Shown here: positions 1 to 9,795 of the stretch, in pieces
How the letters are laid out: each line of letters opens with the position of its first letter
Position numbering within the stretch: the stretch's first letter is position 1
From: JACPYM01 sp963699175
Lineage (GTDB): Bacteria > Acidobacteriota > Blastocatellia > RBC074
Direction of reading: 5' to 3'
Length of the DNA stretch: 64,000 nt
Assembly (NCBI GenBank): GCA_963699175.1
Contig: OY969418.1
Coordinates: 8,308,001-8,372,000 of the forward strand
Notes under the pieces: generated by a model
Databases searched by the model: none
What the model was told of the DNA's origin: nothing
What the model saw: only the letters and a program-made list of their open reading frames with translations
Program-made: the position numbers and the translations under genes

Positions 1-226
1 GCGGCATGCGCGTCGCCAATTCGGCATAACAAAGCGCACCGCACAATGCCAGCAAAGCGCCCATCACCCAGACGCCGAGCGCCGCCAAACCATTGCCAGT
101 CGCCGTGCGCACAAAGGCCGGCACGGTGAAGATACCGGTGCCCACCATACTGGTGACCACAAAAGCCGTCGCACCCCAGAGCGTCAGCGCGCGATGTAGA
201 TAACCCGTCTTGGGATTGTTCACCAT
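1..226 (-). CDS. APC-superfamily amino acid permease, N-terminal part (cut by window edge)
   Basis: The reverse strand from an ATG at 224-226 reads in frame to the window edge for 75 codons. The product has a short polar N-terminus, a first hydrophobic helix containing the GTGIF-type motif typical of helix 1 of amino acid/polyamine/organocation permeases, and a second hydrophobic helix ending in a Tyr-Ala-Glu-Leu-Ala stretch typical of helix 2. This family moves amino acids across the inner membrane by proton symport or exchange. A GGAG ribosome site lies about 7 bases before the ATG. It is divergent from the cytochrome gene at 429. The substrate cannot be told from this fragment. Confidence 0.8.
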   Translation of the reverse strand, partial: MVNNPKTGYLHRALTLWGATAFVVTSMVGTGIFTVPAFVRTATGNGLAALGVWVMGALLALCGALCYAELATRMP

Positions 227-428
227 TACTTACTCCAAACTTGTATGCGGTTGCGTCCCGCTTCCTTCTCCTGCTGTTCAATCAGTAAAATTGCAGGCAC
301 TATACATCGGCTTGCCATCGCGCGCCAACCGCTCGGTAAGTACGTCGCTGTGCTAATAGCTCTTATTCCCGACCTGTGCTTTAATCTCACCGCGGTCATT
401 CAATAAATCTGGTGGAGGCTCAAATTAC

Positions 429-1844
429 GTGACAAGTTTGAATAACGCTGGCGCGACGCCACGCCGCGTAGGCAATAATCTCAAACGCGGAGTACTGATT
501 GCCAGTCTAGCAATGCTTGTTACATCAGGCATTGCCATTCATCGCCCGGCCCGCGCGCAGCAAAAGCCTGCGAGGCAACCTCCACAGCAAGTGGCGCAGT
601 TGCGTTTGGGTGAACGGCTATTCCGCGAGACGCGTTTCTCCACCAGCAAAGGCGATCTGCCGGCGAGTTGTAGCACTTGTCACCTCTTCGACGAAGACCC
701 GCAGGGCTTGCGCGCTTACACAGATTTTTTCAACCGCAGTTGGGTCTCATATCGTTCGCAAGACCCGCGTCGCAACGAACTGCGCAATTCGCCCACGCTC
801 TACGATGTCGCGTTGATGCCACGCCTGCATTTTGACGGCGAATTCGCTTCGCTGGAAGATTTGGTCAAAGGAACTTTCAGCGGGCGACCGATGGGCTGGC
901 TGTCGGGTGAACAGTCTCAGGCTTTCGCCCAACTGCGCGCCGTGCTGCTGAATGACCGCTCTTATGCGCCACAATTCAAAGAAGCCTACAACGTCGAACT
1001 CGCCACGCTCACCGAGGCGGCGGCTGTCAATTTGGTGGCGCGAGCTGTAGCCGATCTCATGCGCACCTTCAAGAGCCAACAGAACGCGCCGTATGATCGT
1101 TTCTTGCGCGCCAATCGGCTTGCTTGGTCAAATAGTGCGGCCAACATGTCAGAAAAGACGCAGCAGTTTTTGAGTCAGTTGGCGGAGCTTGAAACGAAGC
1201 GTAATTTGAAATTCACTGCCGGATTTGACGACGCAGCATTACGCGGAATGAAAATCTTTTTCCGCACGGAAGGCGCGGCCTCAGTTGGCAACTGCGTGAC
1301 TTGTCACGCGCCACCGCTCTTCACCGACTTCTCCTATCACAACCTCGGCATTGCGCAGGCTGAATATGACCGCGTGCACGGCGCGGGTAAATTCGCCGTC
1401 TTGCAGATTCCAGATGCAGCAGAAGCTCGGCGTCCAATGGCGCAGTTGCGCGAGACGCCGACTCAAAGAAAACCAGGTGAAGTTGATTTGGGCTACTGGA
1501 ATTTCATTGATCTGACAAGCTCGCCCTTGCGTCGCCCAGGCGAGCGTGACGGACAATTGCTGCAACGGATGATCGGCACTTTCAAAACGCCGACGCTGCG
1601 CCATCTGGCTTTCACCGGGCCGTATATGCACACGGGCGATTACTCGACGGTGGAAGACACGCTGCGTGAAATTATGGGCTTGAGCGAGTTGGCACGCGCT
1701 GGGCAAGTGCGACAAGCTGATGATGAACTCTTGCGCATCAACATCAATGAAGCGGATATTGCACCATTGGTGGCTTTTTTGAACGCGCTAAATGAAGACT
1801 TGAGGATAACCAGTGCGCAGGCTTTGAGTGCGCCGAATAATTGA
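429..1844 (+). CDS. Secreted di-heme cytochrome c peroxidase / MauG-like protein
   Basis: The start is GTG, preceded by GGAGG with about 10 bases spacing. Residues 10-43 form a signal sequence (twin Arg, hydrophobic stretch, Ala-Arg-Ala cleavage site), so the protein acts in the periplasm. Two CxxCH c-type heme sites are visible: CSTCH at residues 81-85 and CVTCH at 289-293, the two-domain layout of the CcpA/MauG superfamily. Near the C-terminus a Gly-Pro-Tyr-Met-His-Thr-Gly motif, about residue 397 on, matches the conserved segment after the second heme domain. At 471 residues it is longer than classical peroxidases (about 330-350), with an insertion between the hemes. Family members reduce H2O2 or modify protein substrates using electrons from a small cytochrome. 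No partner gene lies nearby, so peroxidase and MauG-type oxidase roles are both possible. Confidence 0.87.
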   Translation: MTSLNNAGATPRRVGNNLKRGVLIASLAMLVTSGIAIHRPARAQQKPARQPPQQVAQLRLGERLFRETRFSTSKGDLPASCSTCHLFDEDPQGLRAYTDFFNRSWVSYRSQDPRRNELRNSPTLYDVALMPRLHFDGEFASLEDLVKGTFSGRPMGWLSGEQSQAFAQLRAVLLNDRSYAPQFKEAYNVELATLTEAAAVNLVARAVADLMRTFKSQQNAPYDRFLRANRLAWSNSAANMSEKTQQFLSQLAELETKRNLKFTAGFDDAALRGMKIFFRTEGAASVGNCVTCHAPPLFTDFSYHNLGIAQAEYDRVHGAGKFAVLQIPDAAEARRPMAQLRETPTQRKPGEVDLGYWNFIDLTSSPLRRPGERDGQLLQRMIGTFKTPTLRHLAFTGPYMHTGDYSTVEDTLREIMGLSELARAGQVRQADDELLRININEADIAPLVAFLNALNEDLRITSAQALSAPNN

Positions 1845-1880
1845 ATTGTAATAGAGTGACACGTAGTTTCCAGCTTATCC

Positions 1881-2648
1881 TTACTCTGCTTCACACGCTT
1901 TCAGCGCCTTGACTTGCGCGGCCACGACGGATTGGATTTCCCGCGCCATCACCTCGTGGCCCAATTGATTCCAGCGGATGTCGCCGGGCAAGAAAACTTT
2001 GCCACCCTGACCAGTCATCCAATCGTGAGCATTGACGACTGGCACATTCAGGCGACGGCCAACTGCCAAGATCATCTGGTTGATGGCTTCACACTGCTCC
2101 GGGGATTTAAGCTCCTCAGTTTCGGTATCTTCGTTGAACCCGCCCGGTCCCATCAAAATCAAACGGCAGTGGCTGGCCTGCTGACAAAAACTGAGCGCCT
2201 CTTCAATCAATTGTCTGTACTCGTCGCAGGTGACCGGCGCACATTTCATAGTAGGCTGTAAAACGTACCTCTTGCTAAACAGCTTGGCCAACGCCGAATC
2301 TTTTCGTAGCCGCGCTTCGATCTTCACGGCAAAAGAGTGAGCGAGGTGCATAACGTCAGGGGCGATGAGATAGAGCGAATTCACTCGAAACGGCATGGAC
2401 GCGAAGATGGCCGGAAGGCTGATAAAGATGATGTCCGGCTGTTCCGGCAGACAGCTTGCGAGCAAAGCCTTCAAGCCCGTCGGATGGGACAGTGGTCTGA
2501 ACTTCAGCTCGAAGCGGAGCGTGGGGAATTGCGCACCGAGCATCTGCTGCACCAGGCGCGGATACGCGTTAGCTTCACCGATGTCATGCCCGCTGGCGAT
2601 ACATTGTCCGAGAAAGAGCAGCTTGATTGCGCCGTGGGCTTTGCTCAT
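1881..2648 (-). CDS. Divergent SGNH/GDSL-like protein, probable loss of catalytic Ser and His
   Basis: A 255-residue product with ATG at 2646-2648 and an AAAGG ribosome site 7 bases upstream. The layout fits the SGNH hydrolase fold: an N-terminal beta strand ending Phe-Leu-Gly-Gln-Cys where GDS is expected, a Pro-Asp-Ile-Ile-Phe-Ile-Ser block, a Leu-Met-Gly-Pro-Gly strand, and a C-terminal Gly-Asp-Ile-Arg-Trp-Asn-Gln-Leu-Gly-His block where family members have DxxHPN..G. The nucleophile Ser appears replaced by Cys or Gln and the catalytic His by Trp, so esterase activity is doubtful; a Cys nucleophile is conceivable. There is no signal peptide, so it is likely cytoplasmic. It is convergent with the cytochrome gene. 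The assignment rests on motif layout only. Confidence 0.6.
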   Translation of the reverse strand: MSKAHGAIKLLFLGQCIASGHDIGEANAYPRLVQQMLGAQFPTLRFELKFRPLSHPTGLKALLASCLPEQPDIIFISLPAIFASMPFRVNSLYLIAPDVMHLAHSFAVKIEARLRKDSALAKLFSKRYVLQPTMKCAPVTCDEYRQLIEEALSFCQQASHCRLILMGPGGFNEDTETEELKSPEQCEAINQMILAVGRRLNVPVVNAHDWMTGQGGKVFLPGDIRWNQLGHEVMAREIQSVVAAQVKALKACEAE

Positions 2649-2661
2649 TTATCGCCTTTCG

Positions 2662-2815
2662 TGAGTTTTGTCCCAGCCAATACGGCGGCTGAAAATACGC
2701 GCCAGCATCTTCGCTGCATCTGCCATTGCCGCCAGCTAGCCGGTACGGATTGCCATTCTACTTGATCATCGGCGATTTCTCATAAGGCAGCACGATCAAC
2801 TCGTGTTGCGGATCA
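2662..2815 (-). pseudogene. Decayed 3' fragment of a paralogue of the 12076-13827 gene
   Basis: Read on the minus strand, this stretch gives about 50 codons that align with the last about 50 residues of the large secreted protein at 12076-13827: both contain LIVLPYE/D, NGNPYRL, GGNG, ED.GAYF and PYW. The Trp codon of Lys-Trp-Asn-Gly is an in-frame TAG here. No upstream part of the gene is recognisable. It lies immediately upstream of the SGNH-like gene on the same strand. It is a relic of a duplicated or displaced copy and encodes no functional protein. Confidence 0.75.
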
Positions 2816-3734
2816 CAAGCTGACATCTAAAGTTAGCTGACGTTTGTAGAGGTCTCCACACGCATCGCAAATTCGCCAGCGAACAAAAAAACCGGCTTTG
2901 CTGGCGGCTTTCGGCTAGGCGTCACGCCCTCATAAGTCGAGGTAGGATTGTGATCGGAAGCTTCGGTTGAGAAAAGACAAGATATGCCTGTGACAGATGA
3001 ATGCAGAAAGTTTCTGCCAGGCTGAGAGAAAATAGGCAACGATTGGAATTGATGACGGTCTGATGAAGAGGCCGAACAAGATATGCTTCTGTTGCTATGG
3101 GTAGAGCAATCACGTTCTTTGGGGAAAGTGTTGAACGTGCTCAAGGCTTTTGGAATGTAACATACTTGTGAGAGTGCGCTGAAAGAAGGTTGGCCAAGTT
3201 CGAAAGCACCGTTGAAGCATCCGGTAGTGAAAAAGCTACACTTGGTTGAAATACACCCAACAGATCTTTCCAACATATTTCTTATTGTTTCTTATTGTTT
3301 GCAGGCAGTTGTCCAAATACAGGCTACATCTAATGATTTTTCTATTGACAAGCAAAAAACAAGGGGCGTAAGGTATGCGCGGTTTCGACGGATAGTTGCC
3401 AACTCCCTCAAAGTCGAAGCCGCTTAATATCCTCAATCGAAGAATCACAATAACGAACACTCCGCTGGATAAGTACGTGTTGCAGATCAAATAACAATTT
3501 ACCAACGAGTGTACACACAACGCTCCAATCGGTTTTTTTCTTATTTCACTCAAAGTGCCCTAGCTTTGTCTTTAGCGCAAAAGAACGAAGTTCCATCACT
3601 ACTTGCAGGTAATGATGGAACCTCATTAAACAAACAACTTCGGCTGCTTTGGGCAGCTTCGGATGTATGTCTAGCTAATTCGCATCCTAGCTCCCAGCCC
3701 AGCCGAAATCAAGTCTCAAAGGAGCTAGTTATTT
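2816..3734. other. Gene-poor stretch with no supported coding region
   Basis: About 0.9 kb, visibly richer in A/T than the flanks. The open frames present (for example 2833-3276 minus and 3509-3823 plus) have no recognisable domain, no convincing ribosome site and atypical composition, and I do not call them. Two small structures are visible: a tandem 10-base repeat (TTCTTATTGT-type) around 3280-3300 and an imperfect hairpin at about 3588-3619. It probably holds decayed sequence plus the promoter of the gene at 3735. Confidence 0.5.
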
Positions 3735-4163
3735 ATGCTTACCAAATTGAAGAACTCGCTAACCCGCTGTTACCCGCTAAATTTGACCACCAGGATACTT
3801 ATACTCAGTGTTTTCGTGATTAGTACTTTGATCGGTATAGGGGTAACGAAAGCTGGTAGCCGACAGCAACCACAATTAACCAACCGAGTCTCTGCAGCTA
3901 ATGTGGCTTTCACCATAAGAGGATTTGAGCCCGATGCTTTAACCGTTGAGCATCAGGATTTGCTGATGACCATCGTCAACAAGAGCGGATTTATCAACGC
4001 CAAGTTCCAGCTCGACCGGGAAACGGGCGGCAAAGTACACGAGGTTTCTTTTCAGAACGCTCGGCACCGCGCAAAACAGTTTCTGAAACTGCCGCCGGGA
4101 CGCTACATTCTCAGGGAAGCCAGCCATCCCAATTTCTCCTGTAACATCACTGTCGCTAACTAA
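3735..4163 (+). CDS. Small exported cupredoxin-like protein of unknown function
   Basis: A 142-residue product starting at ATG 3735 behind GGAG. Residues about 17-42 are a single hydrophobic segment that is a signal peptide or membrane anchor. The rest, about 95 residues, is predicted beta-rich, with a Glu-Pro-Asp-Ala-Leu-Thr-Val start, a central Asn-Lys-Ser-Gly segment, a Leu-Pro-Pro-Gly-Arg-Tyr turn and a final Ser-Cys-Asn-Ile-Thr-Val strand, which resembles the plastocyanin/cupredoxin Greek key. I do not see the full His-Cys-His-Met copper set, so copper binding is uncertain. It precedes the Rhs gene by about 140 bases on the same strand; a functional link is unproven. Confidence 0.65.
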   Translation: MLTKLKNSLTRCYPLNLTTRILILSVFVISTLIGIGVTKAGSRQQPQLTNRVSAANVAFTIRGFEPDALTVEHQDLLMTIVNKSGFINAKFQLDRETGGKVHEVSFQNARHRAKQFLKLPPGRYILREASHPNFSCNITVAN

Positions 4164-4307
4164 AGATAAACCTTGTGACCCGTTCACGGGGAAGGGCTAT
4201 CCGCTGCGCATTTCGTACAGCAGCAAGGCTTTTCACAACTTCAAGGCGTACCGGAGCTTATTACTAGAAAAGGCCTTAGTCAGGCGTAAGACACTAAAGG
4301 AGTGACC

Positions 4308-7300
4308 ATGAAGTACATTCAAACCTTACTCATCCTAGCCGCAGTTTCGATCAACATTCTGGCGCAAACGTCCTATCTGGACGGCAATACGCCCAAACCC
4401 ATCCAGCCCGGGGCGCCAGCCGGTTCGTACACGCTCACCGACTTTGAGCATATTGGCCCTTACAACGGCAGTCTCTCAATGCGCCTTCCGTTACTGACAA
4501 TAGGCGGCCGGGGAACAACCAGGACTGTCATGGGAGCTCTGATCAGTCAGCCCTCTTGGACAGTTGACCAAAGCCTAATACCCATCAATTGTGGATATGG
4601 TAATTGCTTTACTTGGCTCTCACAAGCGACTAAAGATTGGTGGAACAATGGCGGGCCGGGAACTTTTAAGCCCGGCTATGGGCCTGGGATTTTGGAGGGC
4701 AAGCGAACCGGTAGAAGTCTTTACCAATGCCCTAACGGCGGGCCGCAAGCATTCAGCCAAACCTTCACCCAGCTTGTATTCACTGCCGCAGACGGGACCG
4801 AGTTCCAACTCTATGACAGCATCGGCGACGGAGTATACGAAGTAGACTCTGGCTGTACTAACCTTACGACCTACAACCGCGGGCGCGTCTTTGTTACCCA
4901 AGATGGTTCGAGTGCTACATTTATCTCGGACATAGATCCTGTCTACAACCCGACGGGTAACATTTACGACTATTACGCTAGCGACCTCTATACCAATCTG
5001 TATGATCACTTTTATCCCACCGGCGACTTGATGTTAAAAGACGGCACCAAGTATAGGATTGTAAATGGCCTGGTCCAGTGGATCAGAGACAGTAACGGCA
5101 ACAAAATAAGCTTTACGTACGACGCCACGTATTACGGCAAGCTCTTAGAAGCGAAGGATTCCTTAAACCGCAAGGTGACTGTCAGCTACGGTAATCCCGA
5201 CGTAATTACCTTCAAAGGCTTCAGCGGGTTCAACAGCGGAACCCGCACGTTGAAGATTTATTGGAGCACCTTGAGCGCGGCACTCCGGCCGGGGTCGGGC
5301 TATTCTATCCAAACCACCCTGCAGCTATTTCCGCAGATGGACACGGGAAGCACTTATAACCCAGGCGTCGTCTCGTCCATAGAGCTACCTGACAGTAGGC
5401 GTTATTATTTTTACTATAACCCCTATGGTGAGGTTGCCAAAGTGGTGTTGCCCACTGGTGGAGCGATTCTCTACGAGCACGGGGCCGGGATTCGGGATGG
5501 GAATAGTAGCGGCCAGATTGGTAAATCCACCTACTGGGTTTATTATAGCGACCCGCCGCCAAGCCAGCCGAATATCAAGATCTACCGCCGCTTGCTGGAG
5601 CGGCGCGTTCTGCCGGATGGAACTACATTGGAGAAGAAAACTGTCTACGGACGGCCGGAACGGCAAGTAAGTGAATCTTATTCAGGGGTTACATTTGCCA
5701 GTGACGGTTATTCTCAGGTTGATGATTTTCCATCAGAGTCCGCGCCCACGCCAGATGCGCGGTCACGCCACTATTTTCATAGCAGCGGGTATGGTGGGGC
5801 AGCAGAAAAGCTGTTTTACCATAATGTGATGGAAGGCTATCCCGATCAAGTAGAGGGCAAAGAATTCAAGACAGAGCTGCTGGACAATACTACAGTCGTG
5901 CAGAAGGTAGAAAATGTGTGGTCTGGGCCGGTAATCACTGAGACCAAAACTACCTGGCTGAGTACTAACCAGGTGTCCAAGCAAACGTTTTCTTACGACG
6001 CTTACTATAATCGACAGGATATGTACGAATACGATTATGGCACAGGGACGCCGCCAACTTACGCCACGCGACACACCCATACTGATTACCTCACGACCAA
6101 TTCGGTCAACGGGACCAGTTACGATACGAATACGAGCATCCACATCCGCAACCTACCGCGCCAACAGATCGTCTACGCGGTTAACCCCGCAAACGGCGCG
6201 GAGACGTGGGGGGCACAAACAGTCTACGAATACGACAAATACACTGGCACCAACCATGCGGCGCTCGTTAACCGTGGCAGTATCAGCGGTCTGGACAGCG
6301 CGTTTACTACTTCCTACCAGACCCGCGGCAACGCAACGCAGATAGACCGCTGGCGCAATAGCAGTGGAACACTACTCGTGAGCAACTATTCGCAGTACGA
6401 CATCGCCGGTAATATCGTGAAAACGATTGACGGCCAAACGCCCACTGGCAATGCCACGATCTTCGAGTTCGATGACCGTTACGGCACGCCCAACGGCGAA
6501 GCGCAGGCCAATTCAACGCCGAGCGAGCTATCCTCGGTCAGCCAAACCAGCTTCGCCTTTCCAACGAAAGTGACCAATGCTCTCAACCAGATTTCTTACA
6601 TTCAGTTCGATTATTACCTGGGCAAGCCGGTAGACACGCAAGACACGAACGGCATCGTTTCAAGCCTGTATTATAACGACGCGCTCGACCGCCCCACCAA
6701 TGGGGTGCGCGCCTCTAGTCTGGCCGATACATCAGCCGCTAAGACCCAAACCGCGATCAGCTACGATGACAACACACGTCTGATCGCTATCATCAGTTCC
6801 AAAGATAGCTTTACGGCGGATGCGCTCAAGACCGAGGTGAAATACGACGGGCTGGGACGCACTGTGGAGCAGCGCACCTACGAAAGCGCGACAGCTTACA
6901 TCACGGTGAAGACGGTCTACGACGCGCTAGGACGCGTGTATCAGGTCTCCAATCCGTACCGCTCGGGCGACACGATACTCTGGACGACGAACACTTACGA
7001 CGCGCTGAGCCGCATGACGAAAGTGACAACGCCGGACGGGGCGCACGTGGATACGGCTTACAGCGGCAACCGCGCGCTGGTGACTGATCAAGCCCGCAGC
7101 GCACAATTGGTTGACGGGGTGACCGGCAGCACGGGCGGGGCGCAGCGCGTTAGCCAGACCAACGCGCTAGGCCAATTGACCGATGTCTGGGAGGTCAGAT
7201 CATCCGACAGCGCGACCGAATCCGTCACCTTCCCCGGCCATTCGGAAGTGGCCTATGGTTATCGCAGCAAATATGTTTATGACGCGCTCGACGACCTGAT

Positions 7301-7763
7301 TACGGTTACGCAACAGATCGGCACGGGCGGCACGACGCAAACGCGCAGCTTTGGTTACGACCCGCTTAAGCGGCTGACTTCGGCGACCAACCCCGAAAAC
7401 GGGGCGACGAGCTACGGGTACGACAACAACGGCAACTTGACGAGCAAGACAGACGCGCGCAGCATCACAGCAACGATCAATTACGATGCGCTCAACCGCC
7501 CGACCAGTAAGACCTACAGTGACAGCACGCCGCCGGTCAATTACTACTATGACAACCAGACGCTACCCAGCGGGGCACCGAGTTACACCCGCGGCTCGTC
7601 TATCGGACGTTCTGGTGGCGGTGACTTATGGCGGTGGGAGCAGCACGGGCGATTATTACGCCTACGACGAAGCCGGGCGCATCACGCTCAAGTATCAGCG
7701 GATTGGGACGACGAATTACCAAATCCAGGCGGGCTACAACCGGGCGAGTGCGATGACGAGTGA
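4308..7763 (+). CDS. Rhs/YD-repeat protein, N-terminal reading frame (frameshifted gene)
   Basis: First part of a large Rhs gene. The ATG at 4308 has AAAGGAG five bases upstream; an in-frame GTG at 4302 overlaps that ribosome site and is less likely. Residues 1-20 are a signal peptide. The body shows a Tyr-rich beta N-region, then many YD repeats (for example Tyr-Asp-Ala-Leu-Asn-Arg and Gly-Tyr-Asp-Asn-Asn-Gly-Asn-Leu) from roughly residue 500 on, which build the shell that encloses the toxin in Rhs proteins. After residue about 1101 the frame is lost: one extra T near 7610-7611 moves the coding sequence into the next frame, and the last 50 residues up to 7763 are non-homologous read-through. 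Without the shift the gene would give a product of about 1,800 residues (4308-9708). Confidence 0.85.
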   Translation: MKYIQTLLILAAVSINILAQTSYLDGNTPKPIQPGAPAGSYTLTDFEHIGPYNGSLSMRLPLLTIGGRGTTRTVMGALISQPSWTVDQSLIPINCGYGNCFTWLSQATKDWWNNGGPGTFKPGYGPGILEGKRTGRSLYQCPNGGPQAFSQTFTQLVFTAADGTEFQLYDSIGDGVYEVDSGCTNLTTYNRGRVFVTQDGSSATFISDIDPVYNPTGNIYDYYASDLYTNLYDHFYPTGDLMLKDGTKYRIVNGLVQWIRDSNGNKISFTYDATYYGKLLEAKDSLNRKVTVSYGNPDVITFKGFSGFNSGTRTLKIYWSTLSAALRPGSGYSIQTTLQLFPQMDTGSTYNPGVVSSIELPDSRRYYFYYNPYGEVAKVVLPTGGAILYEHGAGIRDGNSSGQIGKSTYWVYYSDPPPSQPNIKIYRRLLERRVLPDGTTLEKKTVYGRPERQVSESYSGVTFASDGYSQVDDFPSESAPTPDARSRHYFHSSGYGGAAEKLFYHNVMEGYPDQVEGKEFKTELLDNTTVVQKVENVWSGPVITETKTTWLSTNQVSKQTFSYDAYYNRQDMYEYDYGTGTPPTYATRHTHTDYLTTNSVNGTSYDTNTSIHIRNLPRQQIVYAVNPANGAETWGAQTVYEYDKYTGTNHAALVNRGSISGLDSAFTTSYQTRGNATQIDRWRNSSGTLLVSNYSQYDIAGNIVKTIDGQTPTGNATIFEFDDRYGTPNGEAQANSTPSELSSVSQTSFAFPTKVTNALNQISYIQFDYYLGKPVDTQDTNGIVSSLYYNDALDRPTNGVRASSLADTSAAKTQTAISYDDNTRLIAIISSKDSFTADALKTEVKYDGLGRTVEQRTYESATAYITVKTVYDALGRVYQVSNPYRSGDTILWTTNTYDALSRMTKVTTPDGAHVDTAYSGNRALVTDQARSAQLVDGVTGSTGGAQRVSQTNALGQLTDVWEVRSSDSATESVTFPGHSEVAYGYRSKYVYDALDDLITVTQQIGTGGTTQTRSFGYDPLKRLTSATNPENGATSYGYDNNGNLTSKTDARSITATINYDALNRPTSKTYSDSTPPVNYYYDNQTLPSGAPSYTRGSSIGRSGGGDLWRWEQHGRLLRLRRSRAHHAQVSADWDDELPNPGGLQPGECDDE

Positions 7764-9708
7764 GAATTATCCCTCGACCCGCACGGTAAGTTACAGCTAC
7801 GATTATGCGGGGCGGCTGAATACGTTCAGCGGGACGTTGGGTGATGCGCTATCGCGCACTTATGCGACGGTCACGCAGTACAATGCGGCAAACCAAAAAG
7901 AGCGCGAGAGCTACGGCACGGGGACGAATGGCATAACTGTGCCGCTCTATTTGAAGCTACATTACAACAAACGCTTGCAAATGGCGGATCTGCGGCTGGG
8001 TAGTGTGAATGACGAGTGGAACTGGAATCGCGGGGCGCTGATCTTTTACTACGGGACGGGCGCGGTCAGTGCCTGGAACCCGTTTGCTGACGACAAGGAC
8101 AACAACGGGAACGTGCGGCGGGCGCTGCATTACGTGCCGCTCAACGATGCAATTAGCAGCTATGTGATCCCGCAATTGCAGGATTATCAGTATGATAATC
8201 TGAACCGAATTACCAATGTAACCGAGATTCAGCAGAATTCGGGCGGTGGCTGGTCGAGCACGACTTGCGCGCAGGGTTACGGCTATGACCGGTACGGCAA
8301 CCGCTCAATTACCAGCGTGACCGGGCCGTGCAACGGGCTATCATTGAGCTTTAGCCAAACGACCAATCGCATCACTACGGCCAATTACAGCTATGATTCC
8401 GCAGGCAATTTGACTAATGAGGGCGGGGCATCGCGCACTTATGACGCAGAAAATCGGATGGTAAGCGCAACCGGCGGGGCATATGTTTACGACGGCAATG
8501 GCAAGCGAGTGAAGCGCACGGCAAGTAGCCAGGAGTGGTGGTATGTCTATGGCATTGGCGGTGAATTACTGGCAGAATATCTGTCTACAGCGCCAACGAC
8601 GGTGAAGAAGGAGTACGGGTATCGAGATGGGAAATTATTGGTGGTGTGGGATGCGGACAAGAGTGGGGATGAGCGGTTGAAGTGGCTGGTGACGGATCAT
8701 CTCGGTTCGACGCGTATGGAAGCGGACAAGAGCGGAAGATTGAATGATGACTCAAGCACGCCAAGTGTGCTCGAAGGGATAAGACGACACGACTACTTGC
8801 CATTTGGGGAGGAGTTAAATGCGAGTGTGGGAGCGCAGCGAAGTGTGACAGGGGTAGGATATGAACCGCCTGCCAGCAATATGCGGATGAGGTTTACGGA
8901 TAAGGAGCGAGATACGGAGACGGGACTCGATTACTTTGGTGCAAGATATTTCGCGAGTGTACAAGGGAGGTTCACGGGTGTTGACCCAATTTTCATAGCA
9001 CCGAAACGCCTGATAGACCCCCAGGCAATCAACCTCTATGCCTATACGAGAAACAACCCATTGAAGTTTGTTGATCCTGACGGCAGATATTTTGTCGGGG
9101 CGAATGGGAAAAAAGTAGGTTTCAAAATAAGTGATAATGGAAAGATGGTTTTAGGCAAAAATGCTTCTGCTGACTTAGTACGAATGGCAAGGCTAATAAA
9201 TAAGACTGGGAGCGAGACAGCGTTAGCACAATTTGCCGCGGCTGCCACTAATGAAACCAGAAATAACTTCAAAATTGCACAGGAAGAGGTAAAGAATAAC
9301 TTGAATGGCTTACATCAAGCGCATGATAAAAGCGGAAAGCCATTAGTCTGGGAGGAAGGCACTGGCGGTACCGGCAAATTTAACGGACAACCCGACTATA
9401 TCAAGGACAAAAATGGAAATATGGTTTACAAAGAAACCAGTATTACCATTTTTGAAGGCAACATGAACAAAGATGAAGTCAAGGCTAACCAAGAACTTTA
9501 TGCTGACCCGGGATTGACGAAGTCTGAGCTTATGGTAGGTGTCTTTGCTCATGAGATTGATCATAACACCAATCAAGCAGCTATTGACGCCATTAGGACA
9601 AGACAAGAAGGTGGCAGAAACAATCTTGATGTTGAGAAACCTGCAGACGCAGTGGAGGAACAAACTCTAGGAGAAATCAAGAAAAAGAGGCCGAAACCAA
9701 GAGGATGA
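7611..9708 (+). CDS. Rhs/YD-repeat protein, C-terminal reading frame with HExxH metallopeptidase toxin tip
   Basis: Continuation of the Rhs gene in the next frame. It carries further YD repeats and, at about 8890-9090, the canonical end of the Rhs core: Arg-Asp-Thr-Glu-Thr-Gly-Leu-Asp-Tyr-Phe, Gly-Arg-Phe-Thr-Gly-Val-Asp-Pro and Asn-Asn-Pro-Leu-Lys-Phe-Val-Asp-Pro-Asp-Gly. The variable tip that follows (about 9090-9708, 205 residues) is clearly more A/T-rich than the core, as expected for an exchangeable toxin cassette. It contains Ala-His-Glu-Ile-Asp-His-Asn (bases 9550-9564 encode HEIDH), a zinc-metallopeptidase helix. The inferred role is a contact-dependent or secreted antibacterial or anti-eukaryotic protease. 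No start codon with a ribosome site lies near the frameshift, so this part is expressed only if the shift is an error, is suppressed or is programmed. Confidence 0.8.
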
Positions 9709-9743
9709 TAAACTGCGCAGGAGGCTGCATAGTATCAAAAGCA

Positions 9744-9795
9744 GGACGCTCCAGACGCTGGCGAATCTCCATTCGTCAGCGTCTGGAGCGCATCC
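9744..9795 (+). terminator. Strong hairpin after the Rhs gene, possible terminator
   Basis: Arms at 9744-9766 and 9771-9795 pair over about 20 bases around a 4-base loop (CTCC), starting 35 bases after the Rhs stop. No clear T-run follows, so it may be a transcript-end stabilising hairpin or a dispersed palindrome rather than a simple rho-independent terminator. Confidence 0.5.

Noticed and set aside
3509..3823. 104-codon plus-strand frame before the cupredoxin-like gene
   Set aside because: Overlaps the true gene start, has no domain or ribosome site and shows atypical composition.
4170..4290. Open frame leading up to the Rhs gene (Gly-Tyr-Pro-Leu-Arg-Ile-Ser ... )
   Set aside because: About 40 codons with no start, no ribosome site and no recognised relative; could be a relic, but unsupported.
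7486..7610. Using the ATG at 7486 as start of the second Rhs frame
   Set aside because: Before 7611 that frame is a non-homologous shadow of the first frame; homology only begins after the frameshift.
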